Source: Oscheius dolichura | Lineage: Eukaryota; Nematoda; Chromadorea; Rhabditida; Rhabditidae | DNA length: 64,000 nucleotides | Assembly (NCBI GenBank): GCA_932521035.1 | Contig: OW051493.1 | Location: 7,130,001 to 7,194,000 of the forward strand | Direction of reading: 5' to 3' | Part shown: positions 48,305 to 59,900 of the stretch, one piece after another | Numbering within the stretch: position 1 is the first letter of the stretch | Layout: each line of letters begins with the position of its first letter | Notes under the pieces: model-generated | The model's input: the letters and a program-made list of their open reading frames with translations, nothing else | Told to the model about the DNA's origin: nothing | Databases searched by the model: none | Program-made: the position numbers and the translations under genes

Positions 48305-50355
48305 ATGCTGGGTGCTCTCGTTGAGCTGATAGAAGACGACAATGAACGTTTCAAGGTGAGGAATTGCGCTTTCGGGGGGAAGTTCCCTCGATTTGACAAA
48401 AGTAGCATAGTATTCGTTAGAAATAGGATAATATGCATTCAAAATCAATGTCTGGGACAATTTTTCACCAGCAAAGCCAAAGCGCAGCGGTGGGAATGCC
48501 ACGCAGCGCGCTTTCCCGTATGGTGCCTTTCCGCTTGCGGATCAAGGAGGTTTTTTGGTAGAGAACGAATTCCACCACAATTTTGGAAAGAGATCGGCTC
48601 ATCTCCATAAACTAAACACATCTCGCGATGGGGAGGTTGCAGCTCTTGGAATTCGGGCGGGGCCGGCACGCACTCTACCGCCAATCTTCATCAGCCTGTT
48701 TCGGCCCGTTCAGAAAGTTAGGTGGCGCTAGTCCAGTCCAAGAACTAGAGGGAGAAGAGGTTTAAATTAGAAAAAATCTTATAAAGAGTGGTAATGGTTT
48801 ATTCTTTCAGGTGTGCGCCTGTCTGCCCAGCTTCCTGGCCTGCTTCATCTTCCAGGTCGGCCGTCTCCTCCTGTTCCCAACCTTCTTCCTTCAGATTTAT
48901 GACATTTCCATGGTAATCGGGGCCATTCTCTTCTACTACATATTCTATATCATGAAGCAGGATGGCTACTCCACCGACATGGATGTCCTCGTCCCCGTCG
49001 GGGCCCTCTGTCTCTCCTTTGTCACCTTCTTCTTGGGACCCATTGGTCTTTTTCTCTTCAAATCCGGACCCCTCGTAATCTATAATTTTCGCCTGATGAT
49101 TATTGTTCTCTATTCATTTAGCTGGACATTGTGAGTCTTTTTAGAGCTATATTTTTAATTTGAATCGACTTTAGCTACATTTTCACCACAAGAAACACCG
49201 TCTCCGGGTACATAATCTGCGGCGTATGGCTCCTAACGGCGATTATTTATATTTGGGGCATTTTTGTCACTCTCAAGGCTATTACCTATGTCACACTGCA
49301 TTATAGGTTTAGTATATTACTTCTTTTTTATGTTCAAAATTGGAAAAGACGGAGAAAGGGCCGTAGAGCCTACTTGGTGCGCCTTCAAGGGAGACGGCGG
49401 TCTTTAGATCTTGTCCCCGGGTCTCTCGGTGCAGATTACAGCTAACGACAAAGCTGACTGCCTTATTAACAAGAAATAGTCTTGGAGAACACAAGAATTT
49501 ATAATCAGGACGCTCAGAAATAGCGTAAGACGCCAGTCAGCGCTCTTTCGAAGACATTCGCGGCATCATGGACTTTGCGACGGGGGTTGGCAAACTTTAT
49601 TCAAGACTTTCTATTAAAACCCCTGATTATTTCCAACTGGAAATCAAAATCTAATGGAGAAGTCATATAAGAAAGGGAAACAGCCAGCTGTCCAAAGCCA
49701 TTTTCAATTGAACGGCGCAGAGTGCAATTGGCCGTCGGAAATGCCCTGAATCCCGATGAAGATGAGGTTTTCGTGGATTCTCATGTTCTGTGACTTTGCT
49801 CCCCATGGGACGGGGAATCAAACGGTAGCAAACAATCTTTCGAGAGGCAATAGCTTTCGTGAAAATGGGGAGAAATCATTTGGACAAATTAGGGAATAAC
49901 TATCGAAGGGAAATATTTGGAGTAATTCTAAACATATCCAAAGATTCTCCAAGATTTGCTCTATCGAATGAGAGTAAAAAGCTGTTGGGAAAAATTCCAG
50001 AAAAGGGAGATTTTCAAGATTTAAAAACGTCGACCCCGCGAAAATTTTGTTGCGTAGGAGAGAGCGCAGACAGGCAGAGTCCCGCCGAGAAAGAGAGCAG
50101 AGGCATTGTATCACCAGGTAGCCGAGGAAAACGGCTCAGAATGGACGGATTTTCTCCCGGTTTTCGATGTTTACTATTTTCAGAGGCTATGATGACGTTG
50201 ATCCAGCTTCCCAGACGTATTTACACGATCGAATGGACCAGCTGATGAAGGAGGTGGAGGAACGGGAAGGCGAGGAGGGCGAGACGACGAGGACGAGGAC
50301 GGGGGCCAAGAGCCACAGTACGACAAGAACCAGGAAGAGGAAAACCCACTCCTGA
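48305..50355 (+). CDS. Multi-pass membrane protein with basic C-terminal tail, family not recognised
   Basis: Four exons give about 215 residues. The first exon ends at the donor after NERFK. The start is ATG 48305 (MLGALVELIEDD), with an alternative in-frame start at 48290. Four or five membrane segments are visible: SFLACFIFQVGRLLLFPTFF, SMVIGAILFYYIFYIM, PVGALCLSFVTFFLGPIGLF, FRLMIIVLYSFSW, and GYIICGVWLLTAIIYIWGIF. The last exon (about 50182-50355) is soluble: an acidic helix (LHDRMDQLMKEVEEREGEEG), then a Thr/Arg/Lys-rich tail ending RTRKRKTHS, TGA 50353-50355. AATAAA is at 50374-50379. The third intron is about 870 bp with no gene seen. I do not recognise the family. Confidence 0.7.
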
Positions 50356-50667
50356 TAAAATAATATTGTCGCTAATAAAATGTCAGAACTATCCGTGTTC
50401 GTGGAAAGCGTAAGGGCGGGTAATTAAGCGGGGCGTCTCTTATCTTCTCTCGCTTTTGCCAGTCTCTAGAGTGGACAAAAACTCTTTCCACAGCGTCCAC
50501 ACTCAAATGGAAGGTCTCTTTGGCGTCGGTATGGATTGTGTGTTGATCTAAAGTATCCGAAAAGCGGATGGCGAGATGGCGACCCCCATGTTTCTATGTC
50601 TCTCAGCACAAGCAATTAGAATTCGAGCAGGGAACACAAAAGACCTAAATCAGGATGTTGATCTTTA

Positions 50668-50897
50668 AAGGGACTGTCAGGGACCTTATTTGGTTACGGT
50701 AAGCGCGCCATCAAAATTTTACGAATTCATAACATTTTTACGGAATATGTCACACCATAGACGTTCAGAAAATATCAAAAAACGAAAAAAAATTCAAAAA
50801 TTTGTGTTCCGCCAATGCGCGCCAAAGATGAAGGACGCTAGTTAGTTCAGTCGCTTCGGGACCCGCTACCGGAAAAAAAGGTCCCTGACAGTTCCTT
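50668..50897. mobile_element. MITE-like element with 20 bp terminal inverted repeats
   Basis: The left end aagggactgtcagggacctt and the right end aaggtccctgacagttcctt are inverted copies with one mismatch. Each end is flanked by TA (50666-50667 and 50898-50899), as for a Tc1/mariner-type target-site duplication. The 230-base body has no open frame of note, so it is non-autonomous. It lies between two plus-strand membrane-protein genes. Confidence 0.8.
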
Positions 50898-51037
50898 TAA
50901 TAAAATCTTTATTTAACTGGATTACCTCTTACAAGTCATCGTTAGTCACCTTCAGCTAAAATAATACGGTGAAAACGGCGGATTAGTCCAAAAGTCGGGG
51001 CTCTCTCTCCCTATCTTTTTCCCCTGCCGCCTGGCAG

Positions 51038-51346
51038 ATGGTCGTCTCTCTTCTCCTTCTCAACCCCTTTCTACTGCTCTTCGTCTTCTTCACCTGCTGC
51101 AAACATAAAGAGAAGAAAAGTAACGCCTACCGTATTTCGGAGCAGATAAACGGGAATTCCTCTGAAGAGAACGTCCTTTTAACGAAGCAACTTGGGAAAA
51201 CAGACAGAGAAGGCTCGCCAGATGTCGCCGGCGAGGACACCACCGCTACCGCCGCTGGCCCCTCCCGAGAAAGACTCGGACACCTTGAAGGGGGTCGTGT
51301 CGCTGCAAAAAGAGAATTCACACTCCTCTCCACTCCCAAGGCATAG
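51038..51346 (+). CDS. Small single-pass membrane protein, not recognised
   Basis: A 102-codon single-exon frame. MVVSLLLLNPFLLLFVFF is a hydrophobic N-terminal anchor, followed by TCCKHKEKK, a Cys pair and basic stop-transfer (possibly palmitoylated). A hydrophilic Ser/Thr/Glu-rich cytoplasmic region ends FTLLSTPKA. The splice acceptor ctggcag ends exactly before the ATG, and AATAAA follows at 51367-51372, which together support a real transcript end and a trans-spliced start. The AG directly at the ATG also allows this to be the last exon of a longer gene; no upstream exon was found. Confidence 0.5.
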   Translation: MVVSLLLLNPFLLLFVFFTCCKHKEKKSNAYRISEQINGNSSEENVLLTKQLGKTDREGSPDVAGEDTTATAAGPSRERLGHLEGGRVAAKREFTLLSTPKA

Positions 51347-51870
51347 ATAACATAAGATATCCATCAAATAAAGCTCGTGTTTTCAACAAATTTTTTTCCT
51401 AGGGGGCGGCATCATCTTTTCAAGAGATGCTCATTTGGCGCCCACTTTCCAAGCAACACATCTTCCACAAAGGGAATGGTGGTTCCTGTAAACAGCAAAC
51501 AGTACTGGTAAAAGGCTTCTCACCACCATAGTCTTTTTTCTCACTCATGTGGACATGTTCTGAAGACGAGAAACTCCACACTGGTCACCGTGGACACGAT
51601 CTGAAGACGAGAAACGAGAAGAATGCCTTGGCCCGAAGTTTCCTTGTTTTGCGCTGGTGGTGGTAGACTTCGTTTTTAGCACAGAATATTGCCCATTGGT
51701 CCGCAAATTTTCATTGGCCGCTGTTCTGGGCAGATGTTTTGCCGTAAATAGTTTGCATTTCATTGAAGTAACCGTTCTGTTTGAGATTTCTTGAATTCCG
51801 ATAAAACTTGAAGGTGGAACATAAAGGAGTTTACAAATTCGGATAATTTTTATACTGATAGTTTTTTCAT
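51347..51870. other. Intergenic with a short direct repeat
   Basis: About 520 bases between convergent genes. A 25-base direct repeat (gtggaca....ctgaagacgagaaac) occurs at 51549-51573 and 51590-51615. It should contain both 3' UTRs. No other feature seen. Confidence 0.5.
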
Positions 51871-53034
51871 TTATGCTCTGACGACAACACGTCTGGCGAC
51901 CTTCTTGTGCCGTCGCAGTATTCTCTGCTTTTTTTTCTCGTCCTCGTTGTATCCCTCCTCCTCCGGTTGTTCGTGCTCCACCGCGGCCGGTTTCACTTCG
52001 GCTGTCTCGCCTTGAACCCCACCAGAACGGGGAGGACAAGGACAGTAAGCAGCGTCGGCGCCGGGCCTGAAGGTTGTTCAAGTATTTAACCCTGTGAGTC
52101 CAAGACTCACGCTCCAGATTCTCCAGGAGTTCCTGGAGATCCGTCGCTTCCTGGTGCGCCTAGGTTTCCTGCGGATCCCGCGGGTCCAGGTGCGCCCTGT
52201 TGTCCGGGAGCTCCGTCTTGACCAGGGCCTCCATTTTGTCCAGCAGGTCCGGCCGGTCCGGCAGGCCCAGCAGGTCCCGGTTGTCCTTTTCCTCGTTGTC
52301 CGTCCTTTCCGGGGCCTCCCGGCTGTCCAGGGGCGCCGTCGCTTCCCGGGGCTCCAGCATCTCCAGCGGGCCCGGCCTCTCCTGGGAAAGGAAAACGTTT
52401 CTGGTATTTTAAAAAGAACATACCGGGAGCTCCATTCTTTCCAGGGGCACCGGCTTGTCCAGGCTGTCCATCAGGGCCAACAGGTCCAACAGGGCCATCG
52501 GGGCCGGAAGGTCCTAAAACGATTTTTAAGCATGTGTTTTTTTGTTGGTTTTTTTTTGTTTTTTTTAAACAAAAAATTGTACCTGGTGGCCCTGCTGGGC
52601 ATTGAATACAGGCTTGTTCTCCTGCGAAGGCGGCAATAGAGACTCCTGCCTTACCGGAGGCTCCGGCATCTCCAGGCTCTCCATCATTTCCGTTCTGTAA
52701 CCGAGAATTGATATATTGGAAAGCGTCTGACCTCTCCAGGTGCTCCTGGTGGTCCAGGAGGTCCAGCAGGGCAATTATTCTGCGATGCTCCGCAGCTACA
52801 CTGGGCTTGTCTCTTTCTATGTCCGATGGCCCTCGGCAGACGGAGGAGTTCAGCCGCGGTTGGTTTCATCTGGTCCCAGGCTGCATTCGAGACGTCCTTC
52901 CATTCGTTCAGATCTCTCAGGGCGTCATCGTAGAAGGAGTTGATGTCGTTGACCATGGCCAAGACGAAGAGAATAGTTCCGAAGGCAGTACATCCCGCGA
53001 CTGCGGTTGCCAGAGTCGCCACGGTTCGAGACAT
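51871..53034 (-). CDS. Cuticle collagen
   Basis: Five exons give roughly 315 residues. The N-terminus [21 protein letters not shown]...[11 protein letters not shown] is the nematode cuticle collagen N-terminal domain with its membrane/signal helix. RAIGHRKRQ is the furin-type cleavage box. [19 protein letters not shown] opens the triple-helical region, which is interrupted by a non-helical stretch with Cys ([13 protein letters not shown]). Long Gly-X-Y tracts follow. After the small intron at about 52103, the last exon gives [13 protein letters not shown], the canonical C-terminal Cys motif. An unusual tail comes after it, acidic then basic, ending [20 protein letters not shown]. Secreted by the hypodermis and disulphide-linked into cuticle. 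Confidence 0.95.
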
Positions 53035-53361
53035 CGGGGGAAGAGGCGGTGGTGTCGGTGGCAGATGGAAAAAGCGCTGCCAGCCGTCGGTTTTATACCC
53101 ATCGGGGGCAGGGGAAGAGGCGGAAGAGAACTACCTTTACAATGGGTCGTCTCTCTCTTTTTCGATCCGATCTGTTTATAGCTGTCGCCCCCCGAGGGTG
53201 AGACCATGTTTCTTAGAGGTCATGATCGCAGATCGCGCAGGCAACTCGCTGAACTGGGAGATCCGCTTTTTTTATGTTTAAAGTTTTTTTTAGTCTCTGC
53301 AAGGGAAAGAAGGAAAGGCACACAGGGAAGGAGAAGATAAAAAAAATCGAATTTTCTTTCG

Positions 53362-55068
53362 TTAGAACGGTTTTTCGGGCGACTCCTTCAAGGCATTAGG
53401 AAAACAGAACATCAACAGGGAAGTGAGGAGATTAGCAAGAAAGACGACAAGGAAGACGGCGATGTCTGTCCCGTAAGAAGAAAAGGACCGTTTTATAAGG
53501 TACCTGAAAGTTTAAATTAAGGAGGATAACGAAAGGGAAAGGTCTTACCTCTTCTTCAGCTTATGGATGGGATGAGTTATGACCATACCGAAGACGCAGA
53601 AGAACATCTCAATCAGCAGCCATTTCCCTATTAATGGGAGGTTCTTAGACCGTGGAACCTCAGCAACCAGTATACTTAACAGGAACGTCAAGCCGAGGAG
53701 ACCACTGATCCCCATGTTTATCTGAAATAACCGGGGGAATTTCTTGACAATGACGTGGGAAATTGACCCGTAACGACAATTTTTGAATAATCCTCGAGGG
53801 CAAGGTTCCTGTATTTTGATCGTCTTCCATCTTACTCTTGTTAACGTAATCCCGGCCTTATTCCGAAGCCAATAGCAACAGAAACTGTGATATGCTGTTC
53901 TACCAAATGATATTGCCTCGTAAAGTTTAAGCTAGACGCTTTACCGCTTGTTATCTACGGCTGGGGAATGTTTCAATGATTAGGAAGAATAATGAGGGAC
54001 AAGCAGAGAATTAAAATGTCCAGACTGTGTTTCGAGGTAAAAATACTAACAAATCCGTTGTTTGACCCCGTTCTCGCAAGAATTTCTGACCTTTTCTCCA
54101 TTATTCAGCCCCAATGGTAGGAGTAGAGCCACCAAGACAATTGAAGTAATCGTCAGAGTAGGTAAAATCATGAAGCAGAGATAGAAGTCAGCCTTCCTTT
54201 TCAGTTTAAAGATGACCGCCAGCGATGGGCCCCCGATCAGGGTGAGGTTATAGCTATCATAGGCGAATTCCCATTCCGGAGTGCCCTAAATGTGCAAAAT
54301 TTTTATGAAATCTTGAAGTAATTACAATTTGCATTTGATCAGAGCTGTTGACAATTGGGATGAGGACATGACGATCGGCACTGGCTTGACCGCCGTCGAA
54401 GTTGATGGAACAGAATTGGACGTCGAAGGGGAAGGCCGCTGGAATGGGCATCTTGTGCTCAAGACTCAATTATACAGTAATCAAGAGCAAAGGAAGTAAA
54501 ACATACATATGTCCACCTGGCAGATGGTGTCAAGCCGGGCTCGGAACAGTACCTGAACTGAGCCATCCGGCACAATCAGGGCGTCGTCGCTGTCCGTATT
54601 CTTCTCGAACTTCTTCACTTCTAGGCTGAACATCTCACTTTATTTACCGTAGTACATGCAATTAGACCCATCCGTCATTCCCATTTTTGTTCCCTGCCCT
54701 TACCAATTCCAACAGTTCAGCCAAGGCAGCCAAATAAGCGTTGTCGGCACAATGACTTCCCTGGTTCCCGTGATATTTGGATCATAGGCAAGTCGAGGGT
54801 CTCGCCAGGAATATGCCAAGGCGGTCATATAGCTGACTAATTGGGTATTTTCTTCCTATAATTCCGCTATTTTCAGGAAGATAGAAAAGACACAAACCAC
54901 GTCGACAAGAACAACATAAGTGGTCTCAATGGAAATGTTCATCCGTTCCCCGGTCACATCGTAAGGCGCGTCGTCTTTACTGTAGTTGCTGTTTGCTAGG
55001 TAGAGTTGTCGATAGGTCTCTCTACTTTGGACAGAAAACGGAACAAGGAAGAAGAGGGCGAGAATCAT
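53362..55068 (-). CDS. Cys-loop ligand-gated ion channel subunit, nicotinic-like orphan
   Basis: Exons join to about 430 residues. The chosen start, ATG 55068, gives signal peptide MILALFFLVPFSVQS; upstream in-frame sequence to 55317 is open but less convincing. The extracellular domain has VPTTLIWLPWLNCWN, DGSVQVLFRARLDTICQVDI and the Cys-loop end FPFDVQFCSINFDGG. Transmembrane segments: FYLCFMILPTLTITSIVLVALL (TM1), GISGLLGLTFLLSILVAEVP (TM2, pore), LPLIGKWLLIEMFFCVFGMV (TM3), and TDIAVFLVVFLANLLTSLLM (TM4). The protein ends KESPEKPF, stop 53364-53362. The order EKV..TM2..EVP..PLIG matches nicotinic receptor subunits, but the loop-C vicinal Cys pair of alpha subunits is absent, as in the nematode lgc orphans. 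Ligand unknown. Confidence 0.85.
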
Positions 55069-55412
55069 CAGAGCGAATAGGACTACGCTTTGAGGGGAGT
55101 TAGGTTTCAGTTCAACAAATAGACAGGGACAAGTCTTTTTGGTCGTTGGATTAGGCAAAAAAAGAGCCAGGGGTAAGTTTACCCATGACATTTGATGTCT
55201 GGGATGGGGAAATGTGGATGAGACGGGCCTAAAATGGTCCGAGAGGGAAGAGCCCGCCAAGTGGAAGACGAATACGGTAGTGAATAATAATTTATTGCAA
55301 TTGAATAAAGCTGCCATCGGACAAACACAGGGCTACGCGGGGCTAAGGACGAGGGAAAGACACAGAAGAGAGATGGGCTCTTTTTTTGAAGGAGCCAGCT
55401 TCCTGTACAAGT

Positions 55413-56999
55413 TTAGAGTCCTCCTTCGCGGCTGATCGTCGACAACAGGGCCCGCTGCTGCTCGAGTTCCTTCTTCAGCCGGTCGATTTCCTCCTTCAGT
55501 TGCTCGTTTTCCGATTCCAGCATCTGGAAGACCTCATTTATATGAATATCCCTCTCCTTTCTTACTTGTACTCGTCGACTACGGTATTCGAAGACGGCTC
55601 GCCGATTGGCGCGACACCTCTTGGCTGCTTCGTTGTTCCTTCGACGTCGGTCGACGTACTGGTTGCCGCCGCCATTGTCTCCATCCCCGAGAGCTTGCCT
55701 CAAAGCAGGGTCATTCAACTCCATCGCATCTTCTGACGAATGCGAAGGGGAGAAGCTGGCCGACGAGGAGAGCGACTCACAATCCGACTTGGACCCCTAG
55801 ATTTCAAGTAGATTTCTTATCGACCACAAGGGGAAAACAATACCCTGGGTGGGCTGCCAAGTCCCAGGTGCTCGGTACGACTCTGGGGAACCGTCGGAGA
55901 AGGCCGTCGAGTGGAGAGCAGGGCACCAAGGAGGGATGGCTGTGGCGCCTGCTGAGGCTGCTGGGACGAGTCACGCTGGCGGATGGCTTCTTGACGAGAG
56001 GGAGAAGGGACTGGAAGATGTATTCTATTGAAGAAAGTAGAATAAGACCCGTACCTCTTCGAATAACGGCGGTCGACCGGATCGGCTCTTGTCTGTCACT
56101 GGAAGAGTCGGGACTGATCCTCTCGGTCCGCATGATGACGCTCTCCTTTTGGAAGGGGACAAAGGCCGAGCCGGTGGAGAAGACACAACTCGGCCGCAGC
56201 GTGGCTTGATACTGAAAAAGGACAGATTAACAGCAGCTGCTAGCCGTGGCTATAAAAATGGAAATGCCATTCCCGCCCAGTTGACCCAAATCTTTTCTCC
56301 GTGAACGGCAGCTGGTTCTCTCCGCGCGTCCGGGAGCAAGGACACCACACCATCTGGGGGAGGCCCTACTTGCCTCTGCTACCAGCAAACCCACCTGCTG
56401 TTGTATTGCCGCTAGCTGGGCTAACTGCAGCATGGGGATCTGCTGAGCCGATGGGAGGAGGGACGGTAGGACTGGGTTCGAGATGGACGGGAGGGTGGCA
56501 GCCGATAAGGGCAGGGAGGGCAAGCTGGATGCCGGGAGGCCCAGCGCCGAGGCCAGGGCAGACGACGGCAACGCAGGAGCCTAACAAGTCATTTATTCTG
56601 TTTAAAGGAAACGGTCTACTTTTATTTCTTGAGAAGGTGGAGGAGCTGCTACAGTAACCGTAGCCGGTCCCCGGGACTCCAGCTGCGTCTTCAGTCGCTC
56701 GTTTTCCTGGCTCAGCTGTAATAATTTTTGCTCCATTGCCAAATCGCCCAGTCGCCGTTTCTCTCGTGACCGTCTCGAGGCGTCATTATTTTTCCGTCTC
56801 CTCTCCCAATAACTTTCATCTTTTATGATATTCTCATTCATGGAACTTCTAAAACAGATGGTATTCATCAGGAAACGACACATTACCGCCTAGAATTGGG
56901 CGAAGATCCTTCGGAAGAGTTGGAGCTATACTCGGTGGCTGTGGATGTTGAGCATAACACGGAGAGACGGCTCGACGAGGTAGGCGGATCCACGTCCAT
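55413..56999 (-). CDS. Transcription factor with two bZIP domains
   Basis: Exons join in frame into one protein of about 400 residues. The N-terminus is [15 protein letters not shown]. The first bZIP (about 56850-56675) has [19 protein letters not shown] then [20 protein letters not shown] and ERLKTQLES. The linker is Ala/Leu/Pro/Ser/Gln-rich ([33 protein letters not shown]), with [14 protein letters not shown] and [20 protein letters not shown] further on. The second bZIP is C-terminal ([20 protein letters not shown], then [20 protein letters not shown]) and ends STISREGGL, stop 55415-55413. Both basic regions keep the NN-x-A-(S/A)-(K/R)-R-(S/C)-R core of the PAR/NFIL3/CES-2 branch. An acceptor lies directly before the ATG, so an upstream exon or trans-splicing is possible. 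Confidence 0.8.
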
Positions 57000-59900
57000 C
57001 TGAAAGTAATTAGGTGTTGATTTCGAGAGAGAGATGCTAGGGGGTGTAAAAAGAGAAGAAGAACAACTAAAAGAGAGGAAGAAGAGTGCGATAGTGGGGG
57101 AGGATGGAGTCTAGACGGGAGAAGGGCAGGGGCTAGAGCTCTACAAGCCATCGGAGAGAGATTACCATTTGGGAAGACAATAATTTCAAAAGAAGGGAAT
57201 TCCATTTATCTTGTACAACCATTGAGACCACTCGATCTTTAGAGATGGTCGAACCCCGAAATCTTGATCCGAGCCACCGACCTCAACATGGACCTAACGC
57301 AGTGGACTTCCTCATGCATGACTGCATTCCAACAATCTTAGCTACAGTTTTTATATCATACTAAATTTGTGGAAAGCGCACATGTGAAGGGGTGCCGGGG
57401 CAAGGCCTAACCTCAAAACACGTCAGAGGGTACTGTAGGTAGTGAGTTAGTGAATGAGGTTCTAACCAAGAGACTGCCTAGAATGCCCCCTCTCCACTCC
57501 TCCTCTTTGAGACTTCCGTGGTGTCCAAGTTTCTCTTCAAGTTCTCTTTTTTGCCCAAAACTGTTTCACCCGGAACTAGTCCACGGCTTTCTCCTCTCCG
57601 AATAGGTCATTTAGCCGTGTCATTTACCGTAACGAGAACGAAACGGCCGGGAGAGAGAGTGCGGTCGGTCGCGGGTCTCTGCCCCCAAGCAGCCGGCTTT
57701 TCATCTGCAGCAGCCGTTCCCCCCCACTGCCTCTCTCTTTCTCTTTCCCGTGACCTATATATGGAAACCGGAGACCAAGCCAACCACCACCAAAAGAGGA
57801 GAGAGGGGCAAAATTTAGAGAGAATGGCCATTTCGATTTCGTCCCGCTGACCACTGGGACAGGTTTGTATGATCAAACCGGATCGGGTCTTTTCCGTTGG
57901 CAGGCGGGCGGACGACGGCGATAGGCGCGGAGGTCGACCAGGGGTGGCGGACGGGAAGAAACGGGAAGAAAGTGAAGGTGGGTTGGGAAGGTGAGTGGAA
58001 GACCGGAGAGAGGAGGAGAAAAAGCAAATCCGGAATAGGAGAGAAGGAGACTTTCGAGACTTTCACCTCTCTCTCTCGGGAAGGAGGATTTCAGCGGCGA
58101 TTACCTAAGGATCCGGGAGGAGGTAAACGGACGCAACAAAAAGGACACTCTCCGGCGCAAATCGGAACCTTCTTTTCCATAATTCTTGTAGGAAAATGAA
58201 AGGAGAAAGTAGAAAAAATTGGGGATAACTGGGAGGAAAGGTCTGAAATCTGCTGCAGGCGAGCCCAATGGCTCTTTCTTGAGCTAGGGGCCTACCGGTG
58301 GGTTGCGGGAAGTCAGTCAAGAACCGTACCCCCGATAGCACTCAGAGCCCCAGGGAGTTTAACGAACGAGGAGGAGCTGCCTATGGACCGCGGCTCCTGG
58401 TTAAAAAGGCTTTCTTGAAAAAGTAGCCCATGAAAAAGACAAAAGAACGGTAATGTTGGATTAAATTTGCCCGGTGACAAGTAAATAAAAGAAGAAAAGT
58501 CCTTGGGCCGCCATCTGCTGACCAAAGATTTGCCGGGTATCCATATGACACCAATTGCCATGTGAACAACAGAAAACAGTAAAAAGGTTAGGTTTTCCGT
58601 TGACTGGCCGAAAAACGGGAGAAGGAATGATGATAAAACGCCCGTTCGAAACATTAGCGCGTTCGTTTTCTCCCCCACACCTTTTCCGCAAAAAACGGCC
58701 TCCACATCCTTGACCGGTAAGGAGGGAGAAGGCGCCGGTTCCTAATTGAACGGATCTCCCTGTCCGGGTGGACGATGATTTCTAACTTTTTAGAAGTTCT
58801 TTGTTCGCGGCTGATTTATGGGAAAAATAGAAGAGAGAAAAAAGCGAACAACGAGTGCAGCCTGTGGACAGAACAAACGTCGCCTCGGGGATAGTGGGAA
58901 CTGTATTTGTCTATCTGTGTACAGGAGAGAGACGCACATGAACAAAACAACACAACGGAACGTGGGGGTCTCAGAAATAGAAGCGATCGAACACCCCCTC
59001 CCCTATCTTGGAGTGCAGGAGTACCCGAAGGAGAAGGAGTCGACTACGGCAAAGTTCTAGGAAGAATAAAAAGAGGCCAGGTTAAAAAGTCACTGTGTCA
59101 ATAGCCACTGTCCACTTGGGGGCCCGTTGTTTTGTGACCAGTCGCCGGCTCACCGAGTGAAACATTGCCGATTAGAGAGGGGAACCAGTGCCGCCGTGCA
59201 CTGACCCCAATAGGGACCGGAACATGGCATATGAGAGAAGCGGGGGGATTGAAATATTTAGCAAAGAGCAACTGTATACAAAAGGGTGGCGGTTCTATGG
59301 GCTGGTTGAAGATTAAAGGCGTCAGGGCAAGAAATTAGGAGGAGAGGAGCTCTTTGCTCTTTTTAGTCACGGAGAGACAGTCAAGACAGCCATCCCCCTT
59401 CGTTTAAAAGTTTGTACTGTAAGTTAAAAGGTTGGTGGTTCTTGGCTAAACTTCAATGATCGGCTGTGGATTAAAAGAAGTGTTCAGGGAGGTGGAGAAG
59501 GGGGTGGGAGAACAGCTCAGCGAATCTTCAAAGGCGCATAAGCTTATAAAAGAGAGGGAAGATCCAGTTTTTCTCTTTGAAGTTAAGAAGAGGTAAAAGT
59601 ATGGAAAAGAGTGTAATTTGAAGATGTTGCGCAACAGGGCGGCTCCTCGCCACCCGAGGAGCTTGGAAAAGGGGCCACAAGGGAGAAAGAGAGGGGAGCG
59701 CTCGTATGAGCCCCGGCCAAACACAAAACGGCCGGTCCTCTCTTTTCTCCCCCTCTCCTCTCATTCTCCCTCCCTCGCCTTGCCCCAGGCTATTTTTGGT
59801 AGCCTGAGACAAATAGAAAACGCGTGGCGAGCGGCCCGCTGCTGCTGCTGTTATTGCACTGTATGTGAACGCACACAGACCGACAAACTGAGTACCTACG

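Noticed and set aside
52094..52639. 181-codon plus-strand frame opposite the collagen
   Set aside because: It is the antisense image of Gly-X-Y repeats of the real collagen gene.
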